The position numbers and the translations under genes are program-made. Below the pieces are notes generated by a model. It ran no database searches and was not told the origin of the DNA. It was given only the letters and a program-made list of their open reading frames with translations. DNA of 7,312 nucleotides from Dehalobacter sp. CP (GTDB lineage Bacteria; Bacillota_B; Desulfitobacteriia; Desulfitobacteriales; Syntrophobotulaceae), in contig VMEE01000086.1 of assembly GCA_009910795.1 (NCBI GenBank), forward strand, positions 1 to 7,312, read 5' to 3'. Below, in pieces: positions 1 to 7,011 of this stretch. How positions within the stretch are numbered: position 1 is the first letter of the stretch; each line of letters begins with the position of its first letter.

Positions 1-67
1 ATTCCGTTTCAAGCCTGCCACCTTTTCTTTCCCTTTTCATGTTCCTTAGTATCCACCTAAATACGTC

Positions 68-96
68 AAAGAAGACACCCGAGAGGTGCCTTCTTT
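68..96 (-). terminator. Intrinsic terminator of the argGH operon
   Basis: Read on the minus strand, a 12-bp stem (AAAGAAGGCACC pairing with GGTGTCTTCTTT, one G-U pair) closes a 5-nt loop. It lies 7 bases past the argH stop. The T-rich part is the end of the stem itself (CTTCTTT) and there is no long U-run beyond it. On the plus strand the same hairpin has one A-C mismatch but is followed by TTTTAT-like sequence, so some action in the other direction is possible. Confidence 0.7.
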
Positions 97-103
97 TATG
101 GTT

Positions 104-1441
104 CTATTCCATTTCTTTGTGGTTGGGTTGGTTGATTTTTTCCCGTTCTTGAATCAATGTGTCCAACGCAATGCACCCATATATATCTTCTTCGAAGTTA
201 TCCGAATACACCTTCAGTTCTTCTAATGTCAGCTCCTCGATTCCTTTTCCGCATTGCACACAATCCAATACCATTTTGCCGATAATTTCATGACACTGGC
301 GGAAGGGAACACCCTTTCTTACCAAATAGTCCGCTGCATCGGTGGCATTCATGAACCCAGTTCTGGCGGCTTCTCGCATCACTTCTTTTTTGTAGGTCAA
401 AGTGCCAAGCATTTCGGTAAAGATGGACAAGGAATCTCTTAACGTATCGGAAGCATCAAATACCGGCTCCTTATCCTCCTGCATGTCCTTATTATAGGCG
501 AGAGGCAATCCCTTCATCACCGTCAACAGAGCCATCAAATCTCCATAGACTCTTCCGGTTTTCCCACGAATCAACTCCGCCATGTCGGGATTTTTTTTCT
601 GGGGCATAATGCTGCTTCCCGTACTGTAGCCATCATCCATCTCCACAAAGTCGAACTCTTTACTGCTCCAGTATATCAGTTCTTCGCAAAACCTGGAAAG
701 GTGCATCATCACCATGGAGGCACAAAATATGAACTCTAGGGCAAAATCTCGATCGCTGACTGCATCCATGGTGTTTTCACATAGTTGGCGAAAACCCAGC
801 TCCTGCTGTACCCACTTCCTGTCGATGGGATATGCGGTTCCCGCCAGTGCGCAAGCTCCTAAGGGCAAGCAATCCGTTCGACCATAACAATCCGCCAGCC
901 GATCCCGGTCTCTTTTCAGCATCTCCCGATAAGCTCCCAGATGCCAAGCCAAGGTAACTGGCTGGGCCCGTTGCATATGCGTATATCCCGGTAGTACCGT
1001 CTCCTTATGCTCTTCCATTTGCTTGGCCAATACTTGGTCCAGTCTTTCCAGCAAATCCAGATGTTCTACTAACTCTTCCTTTAGATAAAGTCTCAAATCC
1101 GTGGCCACTTGATCGTTTCGGCTTCGTGCGGTGTGCAATTTTTTACCGGTATCCCCAATCCTTTCCGTAAGGATGGTTTCCACCGCCATGTGAATATCTT
1201 CGTATTCCTTGGAAAAGCTTAGCTTTCCCATTTCTACATCGGTAAGTATCCCTTCCAGTCCTTCACGGATCGCATGGGCATCCGAAGCCGGAATGATGCC
1301 TTGTCTGCCCAACATCTCCACATGGGCAATACTGCCACGAATATCTTGCTTTACCATTCGTTGGTCCACTAAGATGGAAGCATTGAATTCATCAGCAGAT
1401 GAAGTCGCCTCCTTTGAGAACCTTCCTTTCCAGAGTTTCAT
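104..1441 (-). CDS. argH: Argininosuccinate lyase
   Basis: Cytoplasmic homotetrameric enzyme that splits argininosuccinate into arginine and fumarate, the last step of arginine synthesis. The protein opens [10 protein letters not shown], the usual ArgH start. It carries [12 protein letters not shown] (residues 104-115), [10 protein letters not shown] (152-161) with the likely general-acid His155, and the fumarase/aspartase superfamily signature [12 protein letters not shown] (275-286) with the catalytic serine loop. The ATG at 1441 is preferred over a GTG seven codons upstream, because that GTG lies beside the AAGGAGGAG ribosome binding site and would translate it, and because family members begin at MKLW. 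The gene starts inside argG (50-base overlap), so translation is probably coupled. At 445 residues it is somewhat short: the family usually runs to about 455-470 and often ends in a glycine-rich tail, while this one ends in a polar tail without it. No frameshift explains the difference. Confidence 0.96.
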   Translation of the reverse strand: MKLWKGRFSKEATSSADEFNASILVDQRMVKQDIRGSIAHVEMLGRQGIIPASDAHAIREGLEGILTDVEMGKLSFSKEYEDIHMAVETILTERIGDTGKKLHTARSRNDQVATDLRLYLKEELVEHLDLLERLDQVLAKQMEEHKETVLPGYTHMQRAQPVTLAWHLGAYREMLKRDRDRLADCYGRTDCLPLGACALAGTAYPIDRKWVQQELGFRQLCENTMDAVSDRDFALEFIFCASMVMMHLSRFCEELIYWSSKEFDFVEMDDGYSTGSSIMPQKKNPDMAELIRGKTGRVYGDLMALLTVMKGLPLAYNKDMQEDKEPVFDASDTLRDSLSIFTEMLGTLTYKKEVMREAARTGFMNATDAADYLVRKGVPFRQCHEIIGKMVLDCVQCGKGIEELTLEELKVYSDNFEEDIYGCIALDTLIQEREKINQPNHKEME

Positions 1442-2660
1442 GTTCTTCTGCTCCTCCTTCACTGACCTGCTTCTGTATGGCTCGAATCTTTAAGGGCAAA
1501 CTAAACAAGTTGATAAAGCCTTCTGCATCGCTCTGCTTATATACCTCATCCTTGCTAAAGGTGGCAAACTCTTCGCTGTATAATGAATGGGGTGAGCGGG
1601 TAGCTACTGCTGCAGCGGTACCCTTGTACAACTTCATACGAACATCGCCATCCACCAGCTCCTGGGTCTTGTCTACAAAAGCTTGAATGGCTTCCCGCAA
1701 TGGAGTAAACCACAGCCCGTCATATACCAATTGTGCCCATTTCTGTGCCACAATATTCTTGTACTGCATGGTGTCTCTGTCTAATATAAGCTTTTCCAAT
1801 GATTTATGAGCATGGAATAAAATAGTTCCTCCCGGAGTTTCGTACACTCCTCTGGATTTCATACCCACCAATCGATTTTCCACAATATCCACGGTTCCCA
1901 CTCCATGGGCACTTCCAAGAGCGTTTAGCTCCAGCAAGAGATCTACCGGGCCCAACTCTTTCCCATTCACCTGGGTCGGAATTCCATTTTCAAAATGGAT
2001 TTCAACGTATTCCGGCTCATCTGGTGCTTTTTCCGGAGGTACGCTGAGCACATGAATGTTGTCTTTATGTTGATTCCAAGGGTTCTCCAAATTCCCACCC
2101 TCATGACTCATGTGCCAGATATTTTCATCTCGACTATATATATTTTCTTCTGTCTGTTGAATTTGAACATGGTGGGCCTTGGCGTAGGCAATGCATTCCT
2201 CTCTAGATGTCAGTTCCCAAATACGCCACGGCGCAATAATCTTGATGGCCGGATTCAAGGCCTTCACTGTGGTTTCAAATCGAACCTGGTCATTTCCTTT
2301 TCCCGTGCAGCCATGAGCGATGACGAAGGCACCCTCCTCCTCGGCTACTTCCACCAGCTTTTGTGCCATCAGCGGTCGAGCCATAGAGGTCCCTAGAAGA
2401 TAGTCGTCTTCGTAGATGGCTCCGGCCTTTAGTGTGGGCCATATGAAATCTGTAATGAAGGGCTCCTTTATATCTAGAACATAGGCCTTTGACGCACCCG
2501 TGTCAAGGGCCTTCTGTCTGATAGCTGAAAAATCCTCCTTTTGTCCGGCATCACAGCATACAGCGATGACATCATAATTATAGTTTTCCTTCAACCACGG
2601 GATAATAATGGACGTATCCAGCCCTCCCGAATAGGCTAATACGACTTTTTCCTTAGCCAT
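1392..2660 (-). CDS. argG: Argininosuccinate synthase
   Basis: Cytoplasmic ATP-dependent ligase that joins citrulline and aspartate to argininosuccinate, the penultimate step of arginine synthesis. The N-terminal ATP-pyrophosphatase P-loop is AYSGGLDTS (residues 9-17). Further family motifs are [13 protein letters not shown] (117-129), the SRDENIW segment with nearby Ser and Glu (176-187), and [13 protein letters not shown] (266-278). The ATG at 2660 follows a near-perfect AAAGGAGG (2668-2675) at 7 nt. At 422 residues it is about 20 longer than the usual near-400. The family typically ends shortly after the LPLKIRA segment (388-394 here), but this protein continues for 28 residues. The last part of that tail is read from the same DNA as the first residues of ArgH in a different frame. 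Two in-frame TGA codons in tandem end the gene. It is the first gene of an argGH operon and is transcribed divergently from ileS. Confidence 0.97.
   Translation of the reverse strand: MAKEKVVLAYSGGLDTSIIIPWLKENYNYDVIAVCCDAGQKEDFSAIRQKALDTGASKAYVLDIKEPFITDFIWPTLKAGAIYEDDYLLGTSMARPLMAQKLVEVAEEEGAFVIAHGCTGKGNDQVRFETTVKALNPAIKIIAPWRIWELTSREECIAYAKAHHVQIQQTEENIYSRDENIWHMSHEGGNLENPWNQHKDNIHVLSVPPEKAPDEPEYVEIHFENGIPTQVNGKELGPVDLLLELNALGSAHGVGTVDIVENRLVGMKSRGVYETPGGTILFHAHKSLEKLILDRDTMQYKNIVAQKWAQLVYDGLWFTPLREAIQAFVDKTQELVDGDVRMKLYKGTAAAVATRSPHSLYSEEFATFSKDEVYKQSDAEGFINLFSLPLKIRAIQKQVSEGGAEEHETLERKVLKGGDFIC
1451..1459 (-). promoter_or_regulatory. argH ribosome binding site inside argG
   Basis: AAGGAGGAG on the minus strand lies 9 nt before the ATG at 1441. 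It is embedded in the coding sequence of argG, where it covers the Gly-Gly codons at about residues 402-403. Its position decides the argH start: the GTG at 1462 abuts the site and cannot use it. Confidence 0.8.
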
Positions 2661-2704
2661 TTACAGGCCTCCTTTCTTGGCTCGTCGCCAGATTCTGTTT
2701 CTTT

Positions 2705-2724
2705 TTTGCATCCTATTTTGCAAA
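2705..2724 (-). promoter_or_regulatory. Possible operator at the argG transcription start
   Basis: A 6-bp perfect inverted repeat (TTTGCA, 8-bp spacer, TGCAAA) lies immediately downstream of the argG -10 box, over the predicted start of transcription. A repressor bound here could block the promoter. One half, ATGCAAA on the minus strand, resembles half of the Bacillus ArgR (AhrC) box, but the whole element does not match that consensus well. The regulator is therefore an inference from position and gene function. Confidence 0.3.
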
Positions 2725-2731
2725 CAAAAAT

Positions 2732-2760
2732 ATAGTATCACTTTAAAAGCCGGATTACAA
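2732..2760 (-). promoter_or_regulatory. Promoter of argGH (sigma-A type, extended -10)
   Basis: On the minus strand, TTGTAA (-35, 2755-2760) and TACTAT (-10, 2732-2737) are separated by exactly 17 bp, and the -10 is preceded by TG one base away (TGATACTAT), an extended -10. Transcription would start near 2725 and give an untranslated leader of about 65 nt. Upstream of the -35 the DNA is AT-rich (about 2768-2830), which could aid polymerase binding. Confidence 0.65.
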
Positions 2761-2865
2761 CCCACCTTTTGTAATATTTAACAAATATTTGACCATTATT
2801 TTTATATTTTCGTTGATTTGTACCAAATTAAGCCACTTTCCCCCAAAATCTCTCCTAGTTTTCCC

Positions 2866-2894
2866 TTGACAGTAGACCCTGTTTCCCTTAGAAT
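2866..2894 (+). promoter_or_regulatory. Promoter of the ileS T-box transcript (sigma-A type)
   Basis: TTGACA (2866-2871, perfect -35) and TAGAAT (2889-2894, one mismatch from TATAAT) are separated by exactly 17 bp. The predicted transcript start is near 2901, about 30 nt before the base of T-box Stem I. The -35 boxes of this promoter and the divergent argG promoter are about 105 bp apart; apart from AT-rich sequence I see nothing definite between them. Confidence 0.85.
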
Positions 2895-2900
2895 TAATGT

Positions 2901-3129
2901 GTTGCTTTCCATATTACTAGCAAACAAAATATGGGACTATGACGGAACCCAGTAGGCCTTGCCTAACATCCTTCCCGAGAGCCTGTCACACGGTGAGAGA
3001 CAGGTGGTGAAACAAGGACCGAATATCACTCCGGAGTCTCGTTGCGAATGAAGGGGTCCGGTATCCATCGGACAACTAGGGTGGTACCGCGGTGAAAATC
3101 GTCCCTAGCGCAATCGCGTTAGGGATTTT
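2901..3129 (+). ncRNA. T-box riboswitch leader, isoleucine specific
   Basis: Cis-acting leader that binds tRNA-Ile and lets transcription continue into ileS when that tRNA is uncharged. Stem I base: GAC (2935-2937) pairs with GTC (3036-3038) and CGG (2943-2945) with CCG (3031-3033) around the ATGA/GA kink-turn motif. The specifier loop has AGTA (2951-2954) opposite GAATATCA, placing the ATC isoleucine codon at 3025-3027. The helix above it is CCTTG (2957-2961) with CAAGG (3013-3017). The distal arm has the GAGAG bulge and CCTGTC (2982-2987) paired with GACAGG (2999-3004) around a GGTGAGA loop. Stem III is GTCCG (3056-3060) with CGGAC (3069-3073). The T-box AGGGTGGTACCGCGG is at 3078-3092; its TGGT can pair with the ACCA end of tRNA-Ile. 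CTAGGG (3076-3081) with CCCTAG (3103-3108) forms the antiterminator, which uses the 5' arm of the terminator. Start is inferred from the promoter. Confidence 0.95.
3102..3129 (+). terminator. Regulated terminator of the ileS T-box leader
   Basis: A 10-bp stem (TCCCTAGCGC with GCGTTAGGGA, one G-U pair) closes the tetraloop AATC and is followed by TTTT. Its 5' arm is shared with the antiterminator helix, so the two structures exclude each other. The hairpin is expected to stop transcription when tRNA-Ile is fully charged. Confidence 0.92.
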
Positions 3130-3151
3130 AATTTGAAAGGAAAAGAATAGA

Positions 3152-6100
3152 ATGTTTCAACATCTGACTGAAAAGCCCATTGCACAAGTACAATTGGACC
3201 AAGCGGCCAAATGGAAAGAAGAAAATCTGTTAGAAAAATGCATTACTACCAGAGATGGAATGCCTTCCTTCGTCTTTTATGAAGGCCCCCCCACCGCCAA
3301 CGGTCATCCGGGAATTCATCATGTTATGGCAAGAACCCTGAAGGATTCCGTATGCCGGTATAAAACCATGCAAGGTTTTAGTGTTAAACGCAAAGCCGGG
3401 TGGGATACCCACGGACTCCCCGTGGAAATTGAAGTGGAAAAAGCCCTGAACATGTCTGGTAAACAAGATATCGAAAAGTATGGAATTCGAGAGTTCAATG
3501 AAAAATGCAAAGAATCCGTCTTCAAGTATGAGGGCCTCTGGCGACAAATGACGGAGAGGATGGGCTTTCTCATCGATATGGATGACCCCTATATCACACT
3601 AAATAATGACTATATTGAAAGCTGTTGGTGGATCATCCAGGAATTTTTCAAAGACGGCATGATATATGAAGGTCACAAAATTTTACCTTATTGTCCCCGA
3701 TGCGGAACTGGCTTGGCTTCCCATGAAGTGGCCCAAGGATATAAGGATGTGAAGACTCTCACAGTAACCGTGAAATTTAAGCGAAAAGACCGGGATGAGT
3801 ACTTCTTAGCATGGACTACTACCCCCTGGACTTTGGCATCCAACGTCGCTCTTACCGTAGGCGCCGATGTGGATTACGTAAAAGTAAAGGCACACGATGA
3901 TGTAGAAAATGCCCCGGGGCAAGTTCTTTATGTGGCCAAAGCACTGGCTGACTCCATTATTGGCGAAGGAAAATATGACGTCATAGAGGAAATGAAAGGT
4001 TCCGACTTGGAATATATTGAGTATGAACAGCTGATGCCTTTCGTGACTCCCGACCCTGGGAAAAAGTCATTCTTCGTGACCTTGGCAGACTATGTAACAA
4101 TCGAAGATGGGACTGGAATTGTCCATACCGCTCCCGCTTTTGGCGAAGACGACTACAACACCGGAAGAAAATATGATTTGGCGGTGATGAATCCTGTGAA
4201 CGAAGAAGGGGAATACACGGATACTCCTTGGGCTGGACGCTTTGTCATGGATGAAGGTCTGGATGTAGATATATTGAAGTACTTATCGGAAAACAACAAA
4301 GTGTTTTCCAAGGAGAAGATCAATCATAATTATCCCCATTGTTGGAGATGCACCACACCCCTCATTTACTATGCAAAGCCCAGTTGGTATATCGAAATGA
4401 CCCGTTTACGGGATCTCTTAGTATCCAATAACAACTCGGTGAATTGGTATCCGGACTTTGTGGGGGATAAGCGATTTGGAAACTGGCTGGAGGAAGTAAA
4501 GGACTGGGCCATCTCCAGAAATCGTTATTGGGGCACTCCGATTCCGATATGGCGTTGTGACTGTGGCCACTTGGAGTGTGTGGGAAGTCGTCAAGAATTA
4601 AAAGACAAAGCCCAAGAAGAAATTTCCATCGATATTGAACTCCATCGCCCTTATGTGGATGATGTACACTTAACCTGTCCCAAATGCGGAGGAACCATGG
4701 AGCGAATTCCCGAGGTCATGGATTGCTGGTTTGACTCCGGAGCCATGCCTTTTGCCCAATGGCATTATCCCTTTGAAAACAAAGAACGCTTTGATGAAGA
4801 ATTGTTTCCAGCAGACTTCATATGCGAGGGGATTGACCAGACGAGAGGATGGTTCTATTCTCTCATGGCCATCTCCACCTTCATCAAAAAACAAGCGCCA
4901 TACCGCAATGTATTGGTCAACGATTTAATTTTGGACAAAGAAGGCAAAAAGATGAGCAAATCAAAGGGGAACACAGTAGACCCGTTTGAAATGTTCGATA
5001 AGTATGGAGCGGATGCCACCCGTTGGTATTTATTGTACGTGTCTCCTGCCTGGTCTCCTACCAAGTTTGACGAAGAGGGATTAAAAGAAGTAAACAGTAA
5101 ATTCTTCGGCACGTTACGCAATATATATAATTTCTTTGTGCTCTATTCCAACCAGGATGAAACAGATCCCAAAGCCATGACGGTCCCTTACCCACAAAGG
5201 CCGGAGTTGGACCGATGGATTCTCAGTAAATTCCATCGATTGATTCTGGAAGTTACCGAGGAAATGAATCGATACGATCATATGAAATCCGTACGAAAAA
5301 TACAGGAATTTGTATCCGAGGACTTCTCAAACTGGTATATCCGCCGTGCACGGCGAAGATTCTACGGAGAGGAAATGTCCCTGGATAAACAAAGTGTCTA
5401 CGCCACAACGTATGAGTTGTTGGTAGGGGTATGTCAATTGTCCGCACCCTTTGCCCCATTCCTTTCCGATGAAATATATACGAAGCTAACGGGGGAAGAG
5501 TCCGTACATATTTCCTTCTTCCCCAAAGGGAACCCGGAATTTTTGGACGATAATGTAGAAAAAAGAATGGACTTAATCCGGGACCTGGTGGGGTTGGGGC
5601 GAGGACCCCGGGAAAAGGAACGAATCAAGGTAAGGCAGCCTCTGCCAAAAATCCTGGTGGATGGCAAATACGAAGACTTAATTTCCGATTTAACAGACCT
5701 GATAAAGGAAGAATTGAACGTGAAGGATGTGGTCTTTGAAAAAGATTTGGATGGGTTTATGAATTTCCAGCTAAAACCAAATTTCAAAGTAGCCGGTCCG
5801 GCGCTGGGCGGAAAAATAAAAGATTTTTCTACCTACCTTCAGAACCAGAATGCTAAAGATTTGGTTCACCAGTTGGAAAGTCAGCAAGAAATGGAAATTT
5901 CTCTGGGAGGTGAAAGCCATTCCATCACAAAAGAATACTTGGATGTGCGCATTGATGCCAAAGAAGGTTTTTCGGTGGCAATGGAAAACAACCTTTTCAC
6001 CATTTTAGACACCAACCTCACACCGGAATTGGTTCAGGAAGGTCTGGCTCGCGAATTGATTTCCAAGGTTCAACAAATGCGAAAACAAAAAGACTTTGAA

Positions 6101-6286
6101 ATGATGGATCGAATCCATATATTGCTACATGCAGACCAAGAAGTATGGGATGCCGTAGCCGTACATCGAGAACACATCATGTCAGAAACATTAGCACTTG
6201 AGATCGTAGATTCGAAAGAATCTCTTAACCCCGCGGATATCAATGGCCGCCCCATCGGTTTGGACGTACAGCGCGTTTCATCATAA
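3152..6286 (+). CDS. ileS: Isoleucyl-tRNA synthetase, type 2 (eukaryote-like)
   Basis: Cytoplasmic class I synthetase that attaches isoleucine to tRNA-Ile and hydrolyses mischarged valine. The catalytic site is built from EGPPTANGHPGIHH (residues 44-57) and KMSKS (600-604). The CP1 editing domain shows LAWTTTPWTLASN (219-231) and GTGIVHTAPAFGEDDYN (320-336). Cysteine pairs CPRC (181-184), CWRC (397-400), CDC (469-471) and CPKC (509-512) suggest zinc knuckles. The anticodon-binding helices follow from about 685, then a long C-terminal region. The length of 1044 (type 1 enzymes are usually about 920-940) and the motif wording place it in type 2, associated with natural mupirocin resistance. The position normally reading HIGH reads GIHH (54-57). 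The ATG at 3152 follows AAAGGAAAAG (3136-3145). Expression is controlled by the T-box leader. The ORF is intact, with no sign of recent transfer. Confidence 0.97.
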   Translation: MFQHLTEKPIAQVQLDQAAKWKEENLLEKCITTRDGMPSFVFYEGPPTANGHPGIHHVMARTLKDSVCRYKTMQGFSVKRKAGWDTHGLPVEIEVEKALNMSGKQDIEKYGIREFNEKCKESVFKYEGLWRQMTERMGFLIDMDDPYITLNNDYIESCWWIIQEFFKDGMIYEGHKILPYCPRCGTGLASHEVAQGYKDVKTLTVTVKFKRKDRDEYFLAWTTTPWTLASNVALTVGADVDYVKVKAHDDVENAPGQVLYVAKALADSIIGEGKYDVIEEMKGSDLEYIEYEQLMPFVTPDPGKKSFFVTLADYVTIEDGTGIVHTAPAFGEDDYNTGRKYDLAVMNPVNEEGEYTDTPWAGRFVMDEGLDVDILKYLSENNKVFSKEKINHNYPHCWRCTTPLIYYAKPSWYIEMTRLRDLLVSNNNSVNWYPDFVGDKRFGNWLEEVKDWAISRNRYWGTPIPIWRCDCGHLECVGSRQELKDKAQEEISIDIELHRPYVDDVHLTCPKCGGTMERIPEVMDCWFDSGAMPFAQWHYPFENKERFDEELFPADFICEGIDQTRGWFYSLMAISTFIKKQAPYRNVLVNDLILDKEGKKMSKSKGNTVDPFEMFDKYGADATRWYLLYVSPAWSPTKFDEEGLKEVNSKFFGTLRNIYNFFVLYSNQDETDPKAMTVPYPQRPELDRWILSKFHRLILEVTEEMNRYDHMKSVRKIQEFVSEDFSNWYIRRARRRFYGEEMSLDKQSVYATTYELLVGVCQLSAPFAPFLSDEIYTKLTGEESVHISFFPKGNPEFLDDNVEKRMDLIRDLVGLGRGPREKERIKVRQPLPKILVDGKYEDLISDLTDLIKEELNVKDVVFEKDLDGFMNFQLKPNFKVAGPALGGKIKDFSTYLQNQNAKDLVHQLESQQEMEISLGGESHSITKEYLDVRIDAKEGFSVAMENNLFTILDTNLTPELVQEGLARELISKVQQMRKQKDFEMMDRIHILLHADQEVWDAVAVHREHIMSETLALEIVDSKESLNPADINGRPIGLDVQRVSS

Positions 6287-6292
6287 AAATAC

Positions 6293-6328
6293 AAAAACCC
6301 TTTCAAGCATATGCTTGAAAGGGTTTTT
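6293..6328. terminator. Bidirectional terminator between ileS and cysE
   Basis: A perfect 36-bp palindrome: five A, CCCTTTCAAGCAT, then its exact complement ending in five T. It lies 6 bases after the ileS stop and 2 bases after the cysE stop. Because it is symmetric it gives a stem with a U-run in both directions and should terminate both convergent transcripts. In RNA the tip would open into a small AU-rich loop. Confidence 0.92.
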
Positions 6329-6330
6329 AT

Positions 6331-6996
6331 TTACGTCTTTACGTCTTTTTTTTCCAACTCTTTCAATTTATTTTCCATAAGTTCCATTTGTTTTTCCAAA
6401 CGGCACAGCTCCAACATAATGGGATCTTCTATGTTGATCTGATCCACATCCTGGTTTCCTGTCTTTTCCCCGGCGGGGTCTGTGGCAAAGCCACAAATTA
6501 TTTTTGCGGGGACTCCAACCGCCGTAGCATAAGGCGGCACCTCATTCAATACCACCGCTCCGGCGGCTACCTTGGCGTGATCTCCCACTTTAAAGGGTCC
6601 CAACACCTTTGCACCGGCTCCCACCAATACATCGTCTCCCAGGGTGGGATGTCTCTTGCCTTGAACGATTCCCGTACCACCCAGCGTAACCCCTTGGTAC
6701 AAGGTGCAATAATCACCAATTTCCGTGGTTTCTCCAATCACCACACCGCTGCCATGGTCAATAAAAAGACCTCTTCCAATGGTAGCACCCGGATGAATTT
6801 CGATTCCGGTCAACCACCTTCCCAGCTGAGAAATGAATCTGGCTATGAAAAATCGCCGCCATTGGTAAAACCGATGCGCGATTCGATAAAACACCAACGC
6901 ATGAAATCCCGAATAGAGAAATACCACTTCCAAGCTATTGCGGCAAGCCGGATCCCTCTTTTGAATGGATTTTAAATCCTCTCTTATTTTTCCCAT
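6331..6996 (-). CDS. cysE: Serine O-acetyltransferase
   Basis: Cytoplasmic enzyme that transfers acetyl from acetyl-CoA to serine, giving O-acetylserine for cysteine synthesis. A short N-terminal helical part (about 1-60, with REDLKSIQKRDPA near the start) precedes the left-handed beta-helix of hexapeptide repeats (about 64-165). Visible motifs are GIEIHPGATIG (64-74), IDHGSGVVIGETTEIG (79-94) with the catalytic His81, and GVTLGGTG followed by KRHP (102-117) with His116. By spacing, the acidic partner of the catalytic His is Glu66 in place of the Asp of the E. coli enzyme. At 221 residues it is the short Gram-positive form without the long N-terminal domain of E. coli (273). The tail (about 190-217) is charged and probably a coiled coil, and ends KDVKT with no terminal isoleucine. 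The ribosome site is weak (AGG, 8 nt before ATG). It lies 15 bases downstream of cysK in the same operon. Confidence 0.95.
   Translation of the reverse strand: MGKIREDLKSIQKRDPACRNSLEVVFLYSGFHALVFYRIAHRFYQWRRFFIARFISQLGRWLTGIEIHPGATIGRGLFIDHGSGVVIGETTEIGDYCTLYQGVTLGGTGIVQGKRHPTLGDDVLVGAGAKVLGPFKVGDHAKVAAGAVVLNEVPPYATAVGVPAKIICGFATDPAGEKTGNQDVDQINIEDPIMLELCRLEKQMELMENKLKELEKKDVKT
6333..6348. repeat. Tandem 8-bp repeat at the cysE 3' end
   Basis: ACGTCTTT occurs twice in tandem and is followed by more T, so that cysE carries a run of eight A (6346-6353 on the plus strand as T) just before its stop. On the coding strand this gives the end of the protein, KKDVKT. It may be a small slippage duplication. 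Confidence 0.5.
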
Positions 6997-7011
6997 ATCT
7001 ACTACCTATCC

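Noticed and set aside
1..40. Possible minus-strand gene starting ATG at 40 and running off the window
   Set aside because: Only 13 codons are visible, very rich in Lys/Arg/Gly, and AAGGA is too close to the ATG. There is not enough to support a gene.
1442..1462. GTG start seven codons upstream for argH
   Set aside because: It would translate the AAGGAGGAG ribosome binding site, has no site of its own, and adds residues absent from the family. The ATG at 1441 fits both spacing and homology.
1995..2396. 133-codon open frame on the plus strand, antisense to argG
   Set aside because: A shadow of argG, with no ribosome binding site or protein-like motifs.
2680..2692. Small hairpin TGGC/GCCA in the argG leader
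   Set aside because: Only four base pairs with no competing structure or U-run, so it cannot be called an attenuator.
3286..3292. Run of seven C in ileS next to the signature motif, as a possible phase-variable tract
   Set aside because: It encodes the conserved Gly-Pro-Pro of the family in frame, the gene is intact, and a tract this short in an essential gene is not a plausible switch.
6388..6975. 195-codon open frame on the plus strand, antisense to cysE
   Set aside because: It lies wholly inside cysE, its product has no recognisable motif or family likeness, and it is explained by the codon pattern of the real gene.
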